Shown in pieces: positions 6,575 through 13,358 of a stretch of 22,095 bases of DNA. How positions within the stretch are numbered: the first letter of the stretch is position 1; the number at the start of each line of letters is the position of its first letter. The notes beneath the pieces are model-generated. The model saw nothing but the letters and a program-made list of their open reading frames with translations, did not search any database and was not told the origin of the DNA. This stretch comes from JBHHZM01 sp046758065 (GTDB taxonomy: Bacteria > Pseudomonadota > Alphaproteobacteria > JAAXGF01). The stretch covers positions 1 to 22,095 of the forward strand of contig JBHHZM010000049.1 in the NCBI GenBank assembly GCA_046758065.1, given 5' to 3'. The position numbers were made by a program, and so were the translations under genes.

Positions 6575-7302
6575 GCCGAACCTTGGAAAGCCGAAAAACC
6601 GTAACGTCCCACGGTTGCGCGCGCGTCGTTCGAGTGGAGATAGGCGAGGAATCCGGCTGCCGCGGGATTGTCGCTGCCCGCCACGCGTCCCGCGGGATAG
6701 ACGATTGGCTCGTGGCTGGTCTGCGGAAAGGCGCCGACGATGCGCACCCGCTCGCTCACGCGCGCGTCGGTGGCGTAGATGATCCCCGCCGCCGCTTCGC
6801 CGCGGGCGACGAGGGCGAGCGCCGCGCGCACGTCGGCGGTACGCACGACCCGGTCGGCGACCGCCGGCCAGACGCCGAGGGCGTCGAGCGCTTGCCGAGC
6901 GTAAATGCCCGAGGGAACGTGGTCGGGGTCGCCGATGGCGAGCCGACCGCCGCCGAGCGCGGCGACGAGCGGAAATCCGGGCACGATATCGAGCGCCAGC
7001 GCGCTGTCGGCCGGAGCGACGAGCACCAGCCGATTGCGCCACAGGTCGCAGCGGCTCGCCGGGTCGATCAGCCCGCGCTCGGTCAGGTATTTCATCCAGC
7101 GCCGGTCGGCGGAAATATAAATATCGGCGGGGGCGCCGCTCTCGATCTGGCGGGCGAGGGTCGAACTGGCGGCGAAGGAGGGGACGACGTCGACGTCGTT
7201 GCGGGCGTTGAATCTCTCGGCAAGCGCGGTCACCGCTTCGGTCGTGCTGGCGGCGGCGAAAACCACGACGCGCCTCTCGCCGGCGACCGCGACCACCGGC
7301 AC
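6562..7302 (-). CDS. modA: Molybdate-binding periplasmic protein ModA, start unclear
   Basis: The protein matches the ModA core: VVVFAAASTTEAVTALAERF, FAASSTLARQIESGAPADIYISAD, then RNRLVLVAP, IGDPDHVPSGIYARQAL and AGIIYATDA. It would capture molybdate or tungstate in the periplasm and deliver it to ModB/ModC. The problem is the start. The first canonical start in this frame is the GTG at 7302, which begins inside the signal peptide. The frame stays open upstream to about 7422 and encodes an excellent signal (RRRLVWLAVVFWLVPVVAVA, 7339 down to 7280), but without any ATG, GTG or TTG. An ATG with GAGG four bases upstream sits at 7379 in another frame, reading MQPGRIRRS then stop. One extra base there would join it to the signal peptide, so a missing base, a genuine frameshift or a rare ATT/ATA/ATC start is possible. 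Confidence 0.85.
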   Translation of the reverse strand: MPVVAVAGERRVVVFAAASTTEAVTALAERFNARNDVDVVPSFAASSTLARQIESGAPADIYISADRRWMKYLTERGLIDPASRCDLWRNRLVLVAPADSALALDIVPGFPLVAALGGGRLAIGDPDHVPSGIYARQALDALGVWPAVADRVVRTADVRAALALVARGEAAAGIIYATDARVSERVRIVGAFPQTSHEPIVYPAGRVAGSDNPAAAGFLAYLHSNDARATVGRYGFSAFQGSACSP

Positions 7303-7498
7303 GAGCCAGAAAACGACGGCGAGCCAAACGAGACGGCGTCTGATGCCTGTTATGACCGCCGGATCCTGCCGGGCTGCATGCTGCCTCGTCGCGACGTTTT
7401 GAATCGGCTCGTTCTCCCGCGTTCAGGCCCGTGCGCATTTCGCGGATGAAGGCCGGGGCCGTCAAGCCCGTTGTCGTTCGGGCGGAACGTCGCCTTGG

Positions 7499-8446
7499 CT
7501 AATCTGCGGCGGCGAGGCAGTCCCGCAGACCGTCGGCGAGGCGGCGCATCAGGGTGAAATAGGCCTCCGGGCCGGGCGCGAGGTCGGCGCCGAGCGGATC
7601 GAGGATGCCGATTCTGACTCCCGTTCCCGCGACGAGGGTGTGTGCGAGCGCGGGCTCGAACTGGGGTTCGCGAAACAGACAGCGCGCGCCGGTTTCGCGC
7701 AGTCGGGCGCGTATTTCCCTGAACCGGCGGGCGCCCGGCTGGCGTCCGGGGCCGACGCTGACGGCGCCGATGGCGCGCAGGCCATAGCGTCGCTCGAAGT
7801 ACTGGTAGGCATCGTGGAAGACGACGTAGGGCAGGGCGGCGACGGGCGCGAGCCGGGCCTTGAGCTCGGCGTCGAGGGCGCCGAGGCGGACATCGAGACG
7901 GGCCGCGTTGGCGGCGTATGTCTCGCGGTTTGCCGGGTCGGCGGCGGCGAGCGCACGGGCCGCCGCGCGGGCGATGATTTGGGCGTTCGCCGGGTCGAGC
8001 CAGACATGGCTGTCGAAAGCGCGGTGAGCGGGGGCGGTGTCCTTACGATGATGTGCGTGATCGTCTTGCGCCCAAACGCCGCCGCGGCGGGCCGGCAACC
8101 GCGTGAGTTCGTCGAGGTCGATCACCGCGATCACCGTCGTTTGATTTTTTAGCGTGGAAAATGGTTTTGTTAAAAATCGTTCCAGATCTTTGCTCACCCA
8201 GAATATCAGGTCTGCGCGCGCGATTCGCCGGGCTTCCGACGGACGCAGGGCATAGCCGTGAGGCGAACCCGAGCCGGTGACGATAAGCCCCGGCGCGGCG
8301 ATGCCCGCCATGACGCCCGCGACGAGGGCGTGAACGGGCTTGAGGCTGACCTCGACCCGCAGCGGTTCTGCCGCCGCTCCCCCCGCGCCAAGCAGTAACG
8401 CGGCGAGCGCCACGAGGGCAACGAGACGGCGCGACGTCTTGTTCAT
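7499..8446 (-). CDS. znuA: Zinc ABC transporter substrate-binding protein ZnuA
   Basis: This 315-residue exported protein has a signal peptide ending in GGAAAEP (about residue 27). Zinc ligands of the cluster A-1 fold are visible: His63 (SPHGY), His147 (DSHVWLDP), His211 (FHDAY) and Asp284 (ILDPLG). A short histidine-rich loop, DDHAHHRK (128-135), sits where ZnuA proteins carry the flexible metal-collecting loop, though it is much shorter than in E. coli. Cys256 and Cys310 could form the usual disulfide. It binds periplasmic Zn(II) and passes it to ZnuB/ZnuC, which are encoded on the opposite strand across the Zur-like palindrome. An AT-rich patch near 8140-8180 (FLTKPFSTLKNQTTV) stands out from the rest of the gene. 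Confidence 0.94.
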   Translation of the reverse strand: MNKTSRRLVALVALAALLLGAGGAAAEPLRVEVSLKPVHALVAGVMAGIAAPGLIVTGSGSPHGYALRPSEARRIARADLIFWVSKDLERFLTKPFSTLKNQTTVIAVIDLDELTRLPARRGGVWAQDDHAHHRKDTAPAHRAFDSHVWLDPANAQIIARAAARALAAADPANRETYAANAARLDVRLGALDAELKARLAPVAALPYVVFHDAYQYFERRYGLRAIGAVSVGPGRQPGARRFREIRARLRETGARCLFREPQFEPALAHTLVAGTGVRIGILDPLGADLAPGPEAYFTLMRRLADGLRDCLAAAD

Positions 8447-8508
8447 GGAAAAGGCTCGGGCCTGCGCATCGCATGGCGTTTGAGGGTTGTCCGAAAGGCG
8501 AGAACATG

Positions 8509-8529
8509 TAATGTTATATTATAGCATTA
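8509..8529. promoter_or_regulatory. Zur-like operator between znuA and zur
   Basis: A 21-bp dyad with left arm TAATGTTATA, one central base and right arm TATAGCATTA matches its reverse complement at nine of ten positions per arm. This AT-rich palindrome stands in GC-rich DNA, 62 bases upstream of znuA, and has the form of proteobacterial Zur boxes. It overlaps the spacer and -10 of a plausible znuA promoter, so bound Zur-zinc would block it. The zur arm starts about 230 bases away. Confidence 0.8.
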
Positions 8530-8538
8530 TGTCGTCAA
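8511..8538 (-). promoter_or_regulatory. Likely znuA promoter overlapping the Zur-like operator
   Basis: On the minus strand TTGACG (8538 to 8533) and TAACAT (8516 to 8511) are 16 bases apart. A perfect TATAAT (8523 to 8518) also lies inside the palindrome but has no good -35 at standard spacing. Either version would be covered by a repressor on 8509-8529. Confidence 0.45.
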
Positions 8539-8648
8539 GTCCGGCAGGTGAGCGAAGCCGATGACAGGTCGTTTCGGTTTCTAAATTCCCCGCCATTCTC
8601 GCGTGTTCCGTCGGGCTTGATCCGGGCGATCTGGAGGCTGAAGTAAAC

Positions 8649-8756
8649 ATGGAAAATCAAAAAGCTATTGAGAATTCTCGATCTTTCGTCGGAACCTGTT
8701 CGGAAGCCGTCGCGGCGAAGCGAAGGCTTTGTGGCCGTTTTCCGGCGGCGCGTTAA
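8649..8756 (+). CDS. Possible 35-codon leader peptide upstream of zur
   Basis: An ATG at 8649 with GGAGG eleven bases upstream opens a 35-codon frame (begins MENQKAIENS, ends CGRFPAAR) whose TAA stops two bases before the zur ATG. The spacing would couple zur translation to this frame. The first third is AT-rich and unlike the neighbouring genes. It could be a true leader ORF, a decayed gene or chance; no homologue is recognised. Confidence 0.35.
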   Translation: MENQKAIENSRSFVGTCSEAVAAKRRLCGRFPAAR

Positions 8757-8758
8757 CC

Positions 8759-9289
8759 ATGTCCGCCGCAGGCGATTCACCGGCTTCCCCCACCCATCCG
8801 TTTGCCGACGCCGGTCACGATCACGCCCGCTGTGTCTCCGAAGCGCTTGAGGCGGCCGCACGACTCTGCGCGCGCCGCGGCGCGCGTCTCACGACGCTGC
8901 GACGTCGGGTGCTCGAACTGGTGTGGGGCAGCCACGCGCCGCAGGGTGCCTATGCGATCCTCGAGACGCTTCACCGCGACGGACGGCGGGCGGCGCCGCC
9001 CACGGTCTATCGTGCGCTCGATTTCCTGCTCGGGCACGGGCTCATCCATCGCATCGAATCGCTCAACGCCTTCGTCGGCTGTCCCGCGCCGGGCCGGCCT
9101 CACGTCGGCCAATTCCTGATCTGCTCGGCCTGCGGTTGCGCCGCCGAACTCGACGACAGGCGCATCGGCGTGGCGATCCGCGACAGCGCCGGCAAAGCCG
9201 GTTTCAGGCTCGAGGGCCAGACCATCGAACTCAGGGGGCTCTGCCCGCGCTGTCAGAACGGAAGAGGCGATGGCCGCGACGCCGCCTGA
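8759..9289 (+). CDS. zur: Zinc uptake regulator Zur (Fur family)
   Basis: The 176-residue protein has the Fur-family layout: a winged helix at about 40-100 with the recognition helix PPTVYRALDFLLGHGL, then the metal-binding dimerisation domain. The structural zinc site is Cys122-x-x-Cys125 (ICSACG) with Cys162-x-x-Cys165 (LCPRC), and the HVGQFLICSAC run is more like Zur than Fur. With zinc it binds operators and represses uptake genes. The ATG at 8759 is chosen because the TTG at 8729 has a badly spaced ribosome-binding site. No strong Shine-Dalgarno precedes 8759, which fits coupling to the leader frame ending at 8756. It overlaps znuC by 20 bases, and the znuA-zur intergenic palindrome suggests autoregulation. 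Confidence 0.93.
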   Translation: MSAAGDSPASPTHPFADAGHDHARCVSEALEAAARLCARRGARLTTLRRRVLELVWGSHAPQGAYAILETLHRDGRRAAPPTVYRALDFLLGHGLIHRIESLNAFVGCPAPGRPHVGQFLICSACGCAAELDDRRIGVAIRDSAGKAGFRLEGQTIELRGLCPRCQNGRGDGRDAA

Positions 9290-10085
9290 GGCCGGGCGAC
9301 ATGCCCGTATTCTTGCCGAGGTCGCGGGCGTCGCGCTGAGCTTCGGGGCCAACCGGGTGCTCAACGACGTCGCGCTTTCCGTCGGCGCGCGCGAGATCGT
9401 TACGCTGATCGGCCCCAACGGCTCGGGCAAGACGACGCTGGTGCGCGTCGTCCTCGGCCTGCTGAAACCCGACCGGGGTCGGGTATTCCGCCGGCCGGAT
9501 GCGCGAATCGGCTATATGCCGCAGAGGCTTGTTATCGACGACACCCTGCCGCTCACCGTCGGTCGCTTCCTCGCGCTCGGCGTCCGGTCGTCGCGGACGG
9601 GAATCGCCGACGTACTCGAGGAGGTCGGCACGCCGGGACTCGCCGGGCGCGCGATACAGCGCCTCTCGGGCGGCGAGTTGCAGCGCGTCCTGCTCGCCCG
9701 CGCGCTGCTGCGCGAGCCCGATTTCCTGGTGCTCGACGAGCCCGTGCAGGGCGTCGACGTCGCCGGGCAGGGCGAGCTTTACGCATTGATCACGCGCATC
9801 CGTGACCGCCGCGGCTGCGGTGTGCTGATGGTGTCGCACGATCTGAACCTGGTCATGGCGGCGACCGACACCGTGATTTGCCTCGATCACCACGTCTGCT
9901 GTACCGGGCGGCCCGAAACCGTGAGTCGTCATCCGGCCTATCTCGCGCTGTTCGGGTCGCTCGCCGAGAAGGGGCTGGCGGTCTACAGCCACGAACACGA
10001 TCACCGTCACGGGCTGCACGGCGAACTGTTGCCGTTGCCGCCGGCCGACGAGACGGGCCCGGAAGAGAGGCGAGACGATGGATGA
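9270..10085 (+). CDS. znuC: Zinc ABC transporter ATP-binding protein ZnuC
   Basis: This 271-residue ATPase has Walker A GPNGSGKTT (48-56), Q-loop GYMPQ, signature LSGGELQR (132-139), Walker B FLVLDEPVQGVD and H-loop VSHDLNLV. VQGVDV and HHVCCTGRPE are typical of ZnuC rather than other importers. A His-rich tail, HEHDHRHGLH (241-250), is a likely zinc-binding extension seen in many ZnuC proteins. It drives zinc import through ZnuB in the inner membrane. The start lies within the last codons of zur and the end overlaps znuB by eight bases, so zur-znuC-znuB is one operon. Confidence 0.94.
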   Translation: MAATPPEAGRHARILAEVAGVALSFGANRVLNDVALSVGAREIVTLIGPNGSGKTTLVRVVLGLLKPDRGRVFRRPDARIGYMPQRLVIDDTLPLTVGRFLALGVRSSRTGIADVLEEVGTPGLAGRAIQRLSGGELQRVLLARALLREPDFLVLDEPVQGVDVAGQGELYALITRIRDRRGCGVLMVSHDLNLVMAATDTVICLDHHVCCTGRPETVSRHPAYLALFGSLAEKGLAVYSHEHDHRHGLHGELLPLPPADETGPEERRDDG

Positions 10086-10869
10086 TTTTCTGTGGCGGGC
10101 GTTCCTGGGAGGCGCCGGGGTCGCGCTGGTAGCGGGTCCGCTCGGCGCCTTCGTGGTGTGGCGACGCATGGCCTATTTCGGCGCCGCCATGGCGCATTCC
10201 GCGCTGCTCGGCGTTGCGCTCGGCTTGGTCCTCGGGATCGACCCCGATCTCGCCGTCGTCGGCGTCTGCAGTCTTCTCGCGCTTCTGGTCGTCGTGCTGC
10301 AGCAGCAGAAGGCACTCGCCACGGACACGGTCCTCGGCATCCTCGCACACGGTGCGCTTGCGCTCGGACTGGTGGCGCTCGCCTTCATGGAAACGGTGCG
10401 CATCGACCTGATGGCTTACCTGTTCGGTGACATTCTCGCCGTAACGCCGGCGGATCTGGTTCGCATCTACGGCGGCGGCATCGTCGTTCTCGGCGTCCTC
10501 GCCGGGCTCTGGCGCCCACTGCTCGCCGCCACGGTGCACGAGGAACTGGCGAGCGTCGAGGGCGTGCCGGTGCCCGCCGTGCGGCTTGCTTTCATGTTGC
10601 TGCTCGCCGTGGCCATCGCCGTCGGCATCAAGATCGTCGGCCTGCTGCTCATCACTTCGCTGTTGATCATTCCCGCCGCCGCGGCGCGCGGACTCGCCGA
10701 TACGCCCGAGCAAATGGCGCTGGCGGCGGGCGGCATCGGCTGCATTGCGGTTGCCGGCGGTCTCGCCGCTTCGCTCGCCTGGGATATCCCCGCCGGACCT
10801 TCTGTCGTGGTGGCGGCGGTGGCGATCTTCGGTGTCGTGACCCTCGCCGGGCGGGTCATATCTTCGTGA
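10078..10869 (+). CDS. znuB: Zinc ABC transporter permease ZnuB
   Basis: A 263-residue polytopic membrane protein of the ABC-3 family with about eight hydrophobic helices. The family opening FLWRAFLGGAGVALVAGPLGAFVVWRRMAYFG is present, as are AHSALLGVALG and the conserved KIVGLLLITSLLIIPAAAAR. It forms the inner-membrane zinc channel energised by ZnuC and fed by ZnuA. AGAGG lies seven bases before its ATG, inside the znuC end. Confidence 0.94.
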   Translation: MDDFLWRAFLGGAGVALVAGPLGAFVVWRRMAYFGAAMAHSALLGVALGLVLGIDPDLAVVGVCSLLALLVVVLQQQKALATDTVLGILAHGALALGLVALAFMETVRIDLMAYLFGDILAVTPADLVRIYGGGIVVLGVLAGLWRPLLAATVHEELASVEGVPVPAVRLAFMLLLAVAIAVGIKIVGLLLITSLLIIPAAAARGLADTPEQMALAAGGIGCIAVAGGLAASLAWDIPAGPSVVVAAVAIFGVVTLAGRVISS

Positions 10870-10915
10870 ATCGAAGGCCGCGGTCGGATAGGGGCAGACG
10901 CATTTCTGCGCTTTG

Positions 10916-10924
10916 TGGTATAGT
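10916..10924 (+). promoter_or_regulatory. Extended -10 promoter for the exported hypothetical protein
   Basis: TG-n-TATAGT (10916-10924) is an extended -10 element, which can work without a good -35; none is seen at the right distance. It lies about 50 bases upstream of the ATG at 10973, and the tandem repeat begins inside it. Confidence 0.45.
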
Positions 10925-10961
10925 TTCGCTGCTCCGGAAAGGAGTTTCGCTGCTCCGGAAA
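10922..10961 (+). repeat. Tandem 21-bp duplication that includes the ribosome-binding region
   Basis: AGTTTCGCTGCTCCGGAAA occurs perfectly at 10922-10940 and again at 10943-10961 with a period of 21. The first copy ends in GGAAAGGAG, a strong Shine-Dalgarno-like sequence but about 29 bases from the ATG. The second ends in GGAAAAGG, well placed about nine bases from the ATG at 10973. One copy is therefore enough for translation and the other lengthens the leader. Confidence 0.9.
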
Positions 10962-10972
10962 AGGGATCGGCC

Positions 10973-11767
10973 ATGAACAGAAGTTTCAAATTGAGCGCGG
11001 CGCTCGTGGTTCCATTGCTGTTGGTGGTATCGGGCGCATTCCCGGCTGCCGCGGCGCCGCAGATCCTCGGTGTGATCGCGAGCATCGAGCCGGTAACCCT
11101 GCAGTGCGAGCGCGGCGAATGCGGCGCCGAGTTCACCGCCTACTGCCTCGAGCAGCACCGCCGTTCGCCGGCGCAGGGCACGGCCTATGACCTCTACGAT
11201 CCGGATTCCCTCGTCGTCGAAGGCACTCGGCGCGACGGCGCGATCATCCGGTTGACTGCAGGTCTCGTCACCATCGTCACGGAGCGGGGAAACTCCGCCA
11301 TCCGGATGAGCGTGCCCGAACCCGTACTCCGGCGGTTCGACCTCGCCTCGGTTCGCATCAGCGTCGGTGAACGGGTGACGCTGATTCCGAAGCCGGTGGC
11401 CGACGACCCCCAACCCCATAGCGAGACCGATATCGCGCTGGCCGCCGGCCCGCTGCGCAGCGCCGCGGCGGTTATCGTGGATAATGGCGGCGAGCGGGTC
11501 GATGCGGCGCGCCTCACCGAACGCGCGATTAATGCCTTGCCGCGACGCGGTCGGGCAAGCGACGCCGAGCGCAAGCGGGTGTGGCGGACGATTGCGCCGG
11601 AAACCGGCAAGCCGGGTTTTGCGCTGGCGCGTGAAGGGTACGATCGTTGCTATACAGTGACCCGAGCCGGCATGCAGAGCCTGCGTCAGTGTTTGGGTTC
11701 GGTGCACGATTCGCTCATCGGCAAGCTCAACACCAAGTACTGGCATGCCATCGAAGCCGGCAGCTAA
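10973..11767 (+). CDS. Exported protein of unknown function (264 aa)
   Basis: A clear signal peptide (basic MNRSFK, hydrophobic core to about residue 20, likely cleavage after AFPAAAA around 28) implies export to the periplasm or beyond. The mature part has a cysteine cluster at 45, 50 and 58 (LQCERGECGAEFTAYC) and two more cysteines at 226 and 240 (YDRC, RQC). An odd number of five leaves one unpaired. The middle is beta-rich by composition, and residues 175-215 are basic and probably helical. I do not recognise the family. It follows znuB by 104 bases but has its own promoter-like element, so a role in zinc homeostasis is not implied. The ATG at 10973 is chosen over upstream in-frame codons because the signal peptide begins there. 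Confidence 0.8.
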   Translation: MNRSFKLSAALVVPLLLVVSGAFPAAAAPQILGVIASIEPVTLQCERGECGAEFTAYCLEQHRRSPAQGTAYDLYDPDSLVVEGTRRDGAIIRLTAGLVTIVTERGNSAIRMSVPEPVLRRFDLASVRISVGERVTLIPKPVADDPQPHSETDIALAAGPLRSAAAVIVDNGGERVDAARLTERAINALPRRGRASDAERKRVWRTIAPETGKPGFALAREGYDRCYTVTRAGMQSLRQCLGSVHDSLIGKLNTKYWHAIEAGS

Positions 11768-11873
11768 ACATGACAAGCTAGCGGGTCGGGCTCCGATATC
11801 GGATTGATCGCGGCCTATCCGGAGAGGCGAGGCATCAAATGCGAAACACGACGGAAAAGGTTGAGGGCGAATC

Positions 11874-12101
11874 GTGACGGGCATCGAGTATTTGCTGGTC
11901 GTATATATTTTCATGGACGATCATTGGATTCGCGGCGACGAACTCGATGGTTGGGGCTCTCTTTCTTATCGCACACAGGAAATATGCCTGGAACACAAGG
12001 AAAACGCCGAGAAAATTCAGCTCGATCTCACGAGGGTCAATCCACGGACCGCCCCGAAGTATTTCGCGTGCGAAGTGAATGAAATCGGCTCGAACGGCTA
12101 G
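11874..12101 (+). CDS. Small uncharacterised protein (75 aa)
   Basis: A GTG start has GAGGG seven bases upstream. The product opens with VTGIEYLLVVYIFMDDHWIRG, continues ELDGWGSLSYRTQEICLEHKENAEKI and ends AWVC-like KYFACEVNEIGSNG. The layout (short hydrophobic strand, W...G..L.GW, a helix starting with an E-I/C-x-C-type motif, and a terminal F-x-C) resembles a recurring group of short hypothetical alphaproteobacterial proteins, but I cannot name a family. It lies between the exported protein and the aap operon, on the same strand as both. Confidence 0.6.
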   Translation: MTGIEYLLVVYIFMDDHWIRGDELDGWGSLSYRTQEICLEHKENAEKIQLDLTRVNPRTAPKYFACEVNEIGSNG

Positions 12102-12246
12102 CCGGGCCGGGATAGCCTGGAGCAGTCTGCGGCCAAAGGCTATTGCGATGGGGAAAACTAGCCGCTAACGTATGGCTTATTCGCTGGCTCGGACGGCTTA
12201 TGACAATGCTCGTCGAGACAGGGAGGCAACTGGGAGGTTACAGGAG

Positions 12247-13287
12247 ATGAAACTTACCAAATTCGTAGCGTCGTTCGCGGCGGCCTTTGCGCTACTTGTC
12301 GTCGGGGCCGCCGGAGCGTCGGCGGAATCGACGCTTGACATCGTTAAGAAACGCGGCCACCTGCGTTGTCAGGTGGGGCCGCCGTCGCCGGGCTTCTACA
12401 ACCTGGACGCCAACGGCAACTGGTACGGCAGCGACGTGTCAATCTGCCGCGCCGTCGCCGCAGCCATCTTCGGCGATCCGAACAAGCTGGAAATTCAGTC
12501 GGTCAGCACGCAGGCGCGGTTTACCTCTCTGGCGAACGGCGAGTCCGACATGCTGTCGCGGACGGCCACCTATACGCTGCTGCGCGATACCCAGCTCGGT
12601 CTCGACTTCACGACCCCGAACTTCTACGACGGGCAGGGCTTCATGGTGCCGAAGAACAGCGGGATCAAGAGCGCGCTGGAACTCAAGGGCGCCTCGGTCT
12701 GCGTGCTGACAGGCACGACGACCGAGCTGAACTTGGCGGATTACAGCCGGGTGAACGGCCTCGACATCCATCCGGTAACCTTCGAGGATCCCAACGTTCG
12801 CAACGATACCTATCTTCAGGGTGGCTGTGACGCGCTGACCAACGACAAGTCGGGTCTGGCCTCCAACAAGGCGGCATTCCCGAATCCGCAAGATCACATC
12901 ATTCTGCCCGAGACGATTTCCAAGGAACCGTTGACGCCGATGGTGCGTCAGAACGATTCGCAGTGGATGGACATCGTCAAGTGGACGGTCTTCGCCCTGG
13001 TTGCGGCCGAAGAGCTCGGCATCAACTCGAAGAACGTCGATGAAGTGCGCAAGACCTCGACCAACGCCGAAGTCAGGCGGTTGCTCGGCGTGGACGGCAA
13101 TCTGAACAAGGGCCTCGGCCTGAGCAAGGACTGGGCCTACAACATCATCAAGAAAGTCGGCAACTACGGCGAGATTTACGAAGCCTACATGGGCAATGGC
13201 AAGCTGGGGATCGGCATCCCGCGAGAGGGTTCGCAGAATGCCTTGTGGACCCAGGGCGGGCTCATGTACTCGCCACCTTTCCGGTAG
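12247..13287 (+). CDS. aapJ: General L-amino-acid ABC transporter substrate-binding protein AapJ
   Basis: The 346-residue protein has a signal peptide ending at ASAES (about residue 26). It then shows the AapJ/BztA hallmarks: TLDIVKKRGHLRCQV, GFYNLDANGNWYGSDVSICRAVAAAIFGD, a SRTATYTLLRDTQLGLDF run and ALTNDKSGLAS. It binds many L-amino acids in the periplasm for the Aap system. The start at 12247 is preferred over the frame opening at 12172 because the signal peptide begins here and GGGAGG lies nine bases upstream. The gene is followed by a strong hairpin before aapQ, which could raise AapJ over the membrane subunits. Confidence 0.95.
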   Translation: MKLTKFVASFAAAFALLVVGAAGASAESTLDIVKKRGHLRCQVGPPSPGFYNLDANGNWYGSDVSICRAVAAAIFGDPNKLEIQSVSTQARFTSLANGESDMLSRTATYTLLRDTQLGLDFTTPNFYDGQGFMVPKNSGIKSALELKGASVCVLTGTTTELNLADYSRVNGLDIHPVTFEDPNVRNDTYLQGGCDALTNDKSGLASNKAAFPNPQDHIILPETISKEPLTPMVRQNDSQWMDIVKWTVFALVAAEELGINSKNVDEVRKTSTNAEVRRLLGVDGNLNKGLGLSKDWAYNIIKKVGNYGEIYEAYMGNGKLGIGIPREGSQNALWTQGGLMYSPPFR

Positions 13288-13298
13288 AATCCTGAACA

Positions 13299-13323
13299 GC
13301 GCCCAGCCCTCGTGGCTGGGCGC
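13299..13323 (+). terminator. Intercistronic hairpin between aapJ and aapQ
   Basis: GCGCCCAGCC (13299-13308) pairs perfectly with GGCTGGGCGC (13314-13323) around a five-base loop, followed by GATTTTC. The ten-bp GC-rich stem with only a short T-run suggests partial termination or protection of the aapJ message from 3' decay, a common feature after binding-protein genes in ABC operons. Confidence 0.75.
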
Positions 13324-13358
13324 GATTTTCTACCTGTGATTTCAGCGCAGGACAGGTG

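Noticed and set aside
4670..6604. A 644-codon plus-strand frame over modB/modC
   Set aside because: Its Arg/Glu/Gln/His-rich low-complexity translation is antisense to modC and modB, both of which have full motifs.
7466..7483. GCCCG/CGGGC hairpin between znuA and modA as a terminator
   Set aside because: The stem is only five base pairs with an eight-base loop and no T-tract.
11792..11803. TCCGATATCGGA, a perfect 12-bp palindrome
   Set aside because: Several perfect 12-bp palindromes are expected by chance in 22 kb, and it is not placed at a promoter.
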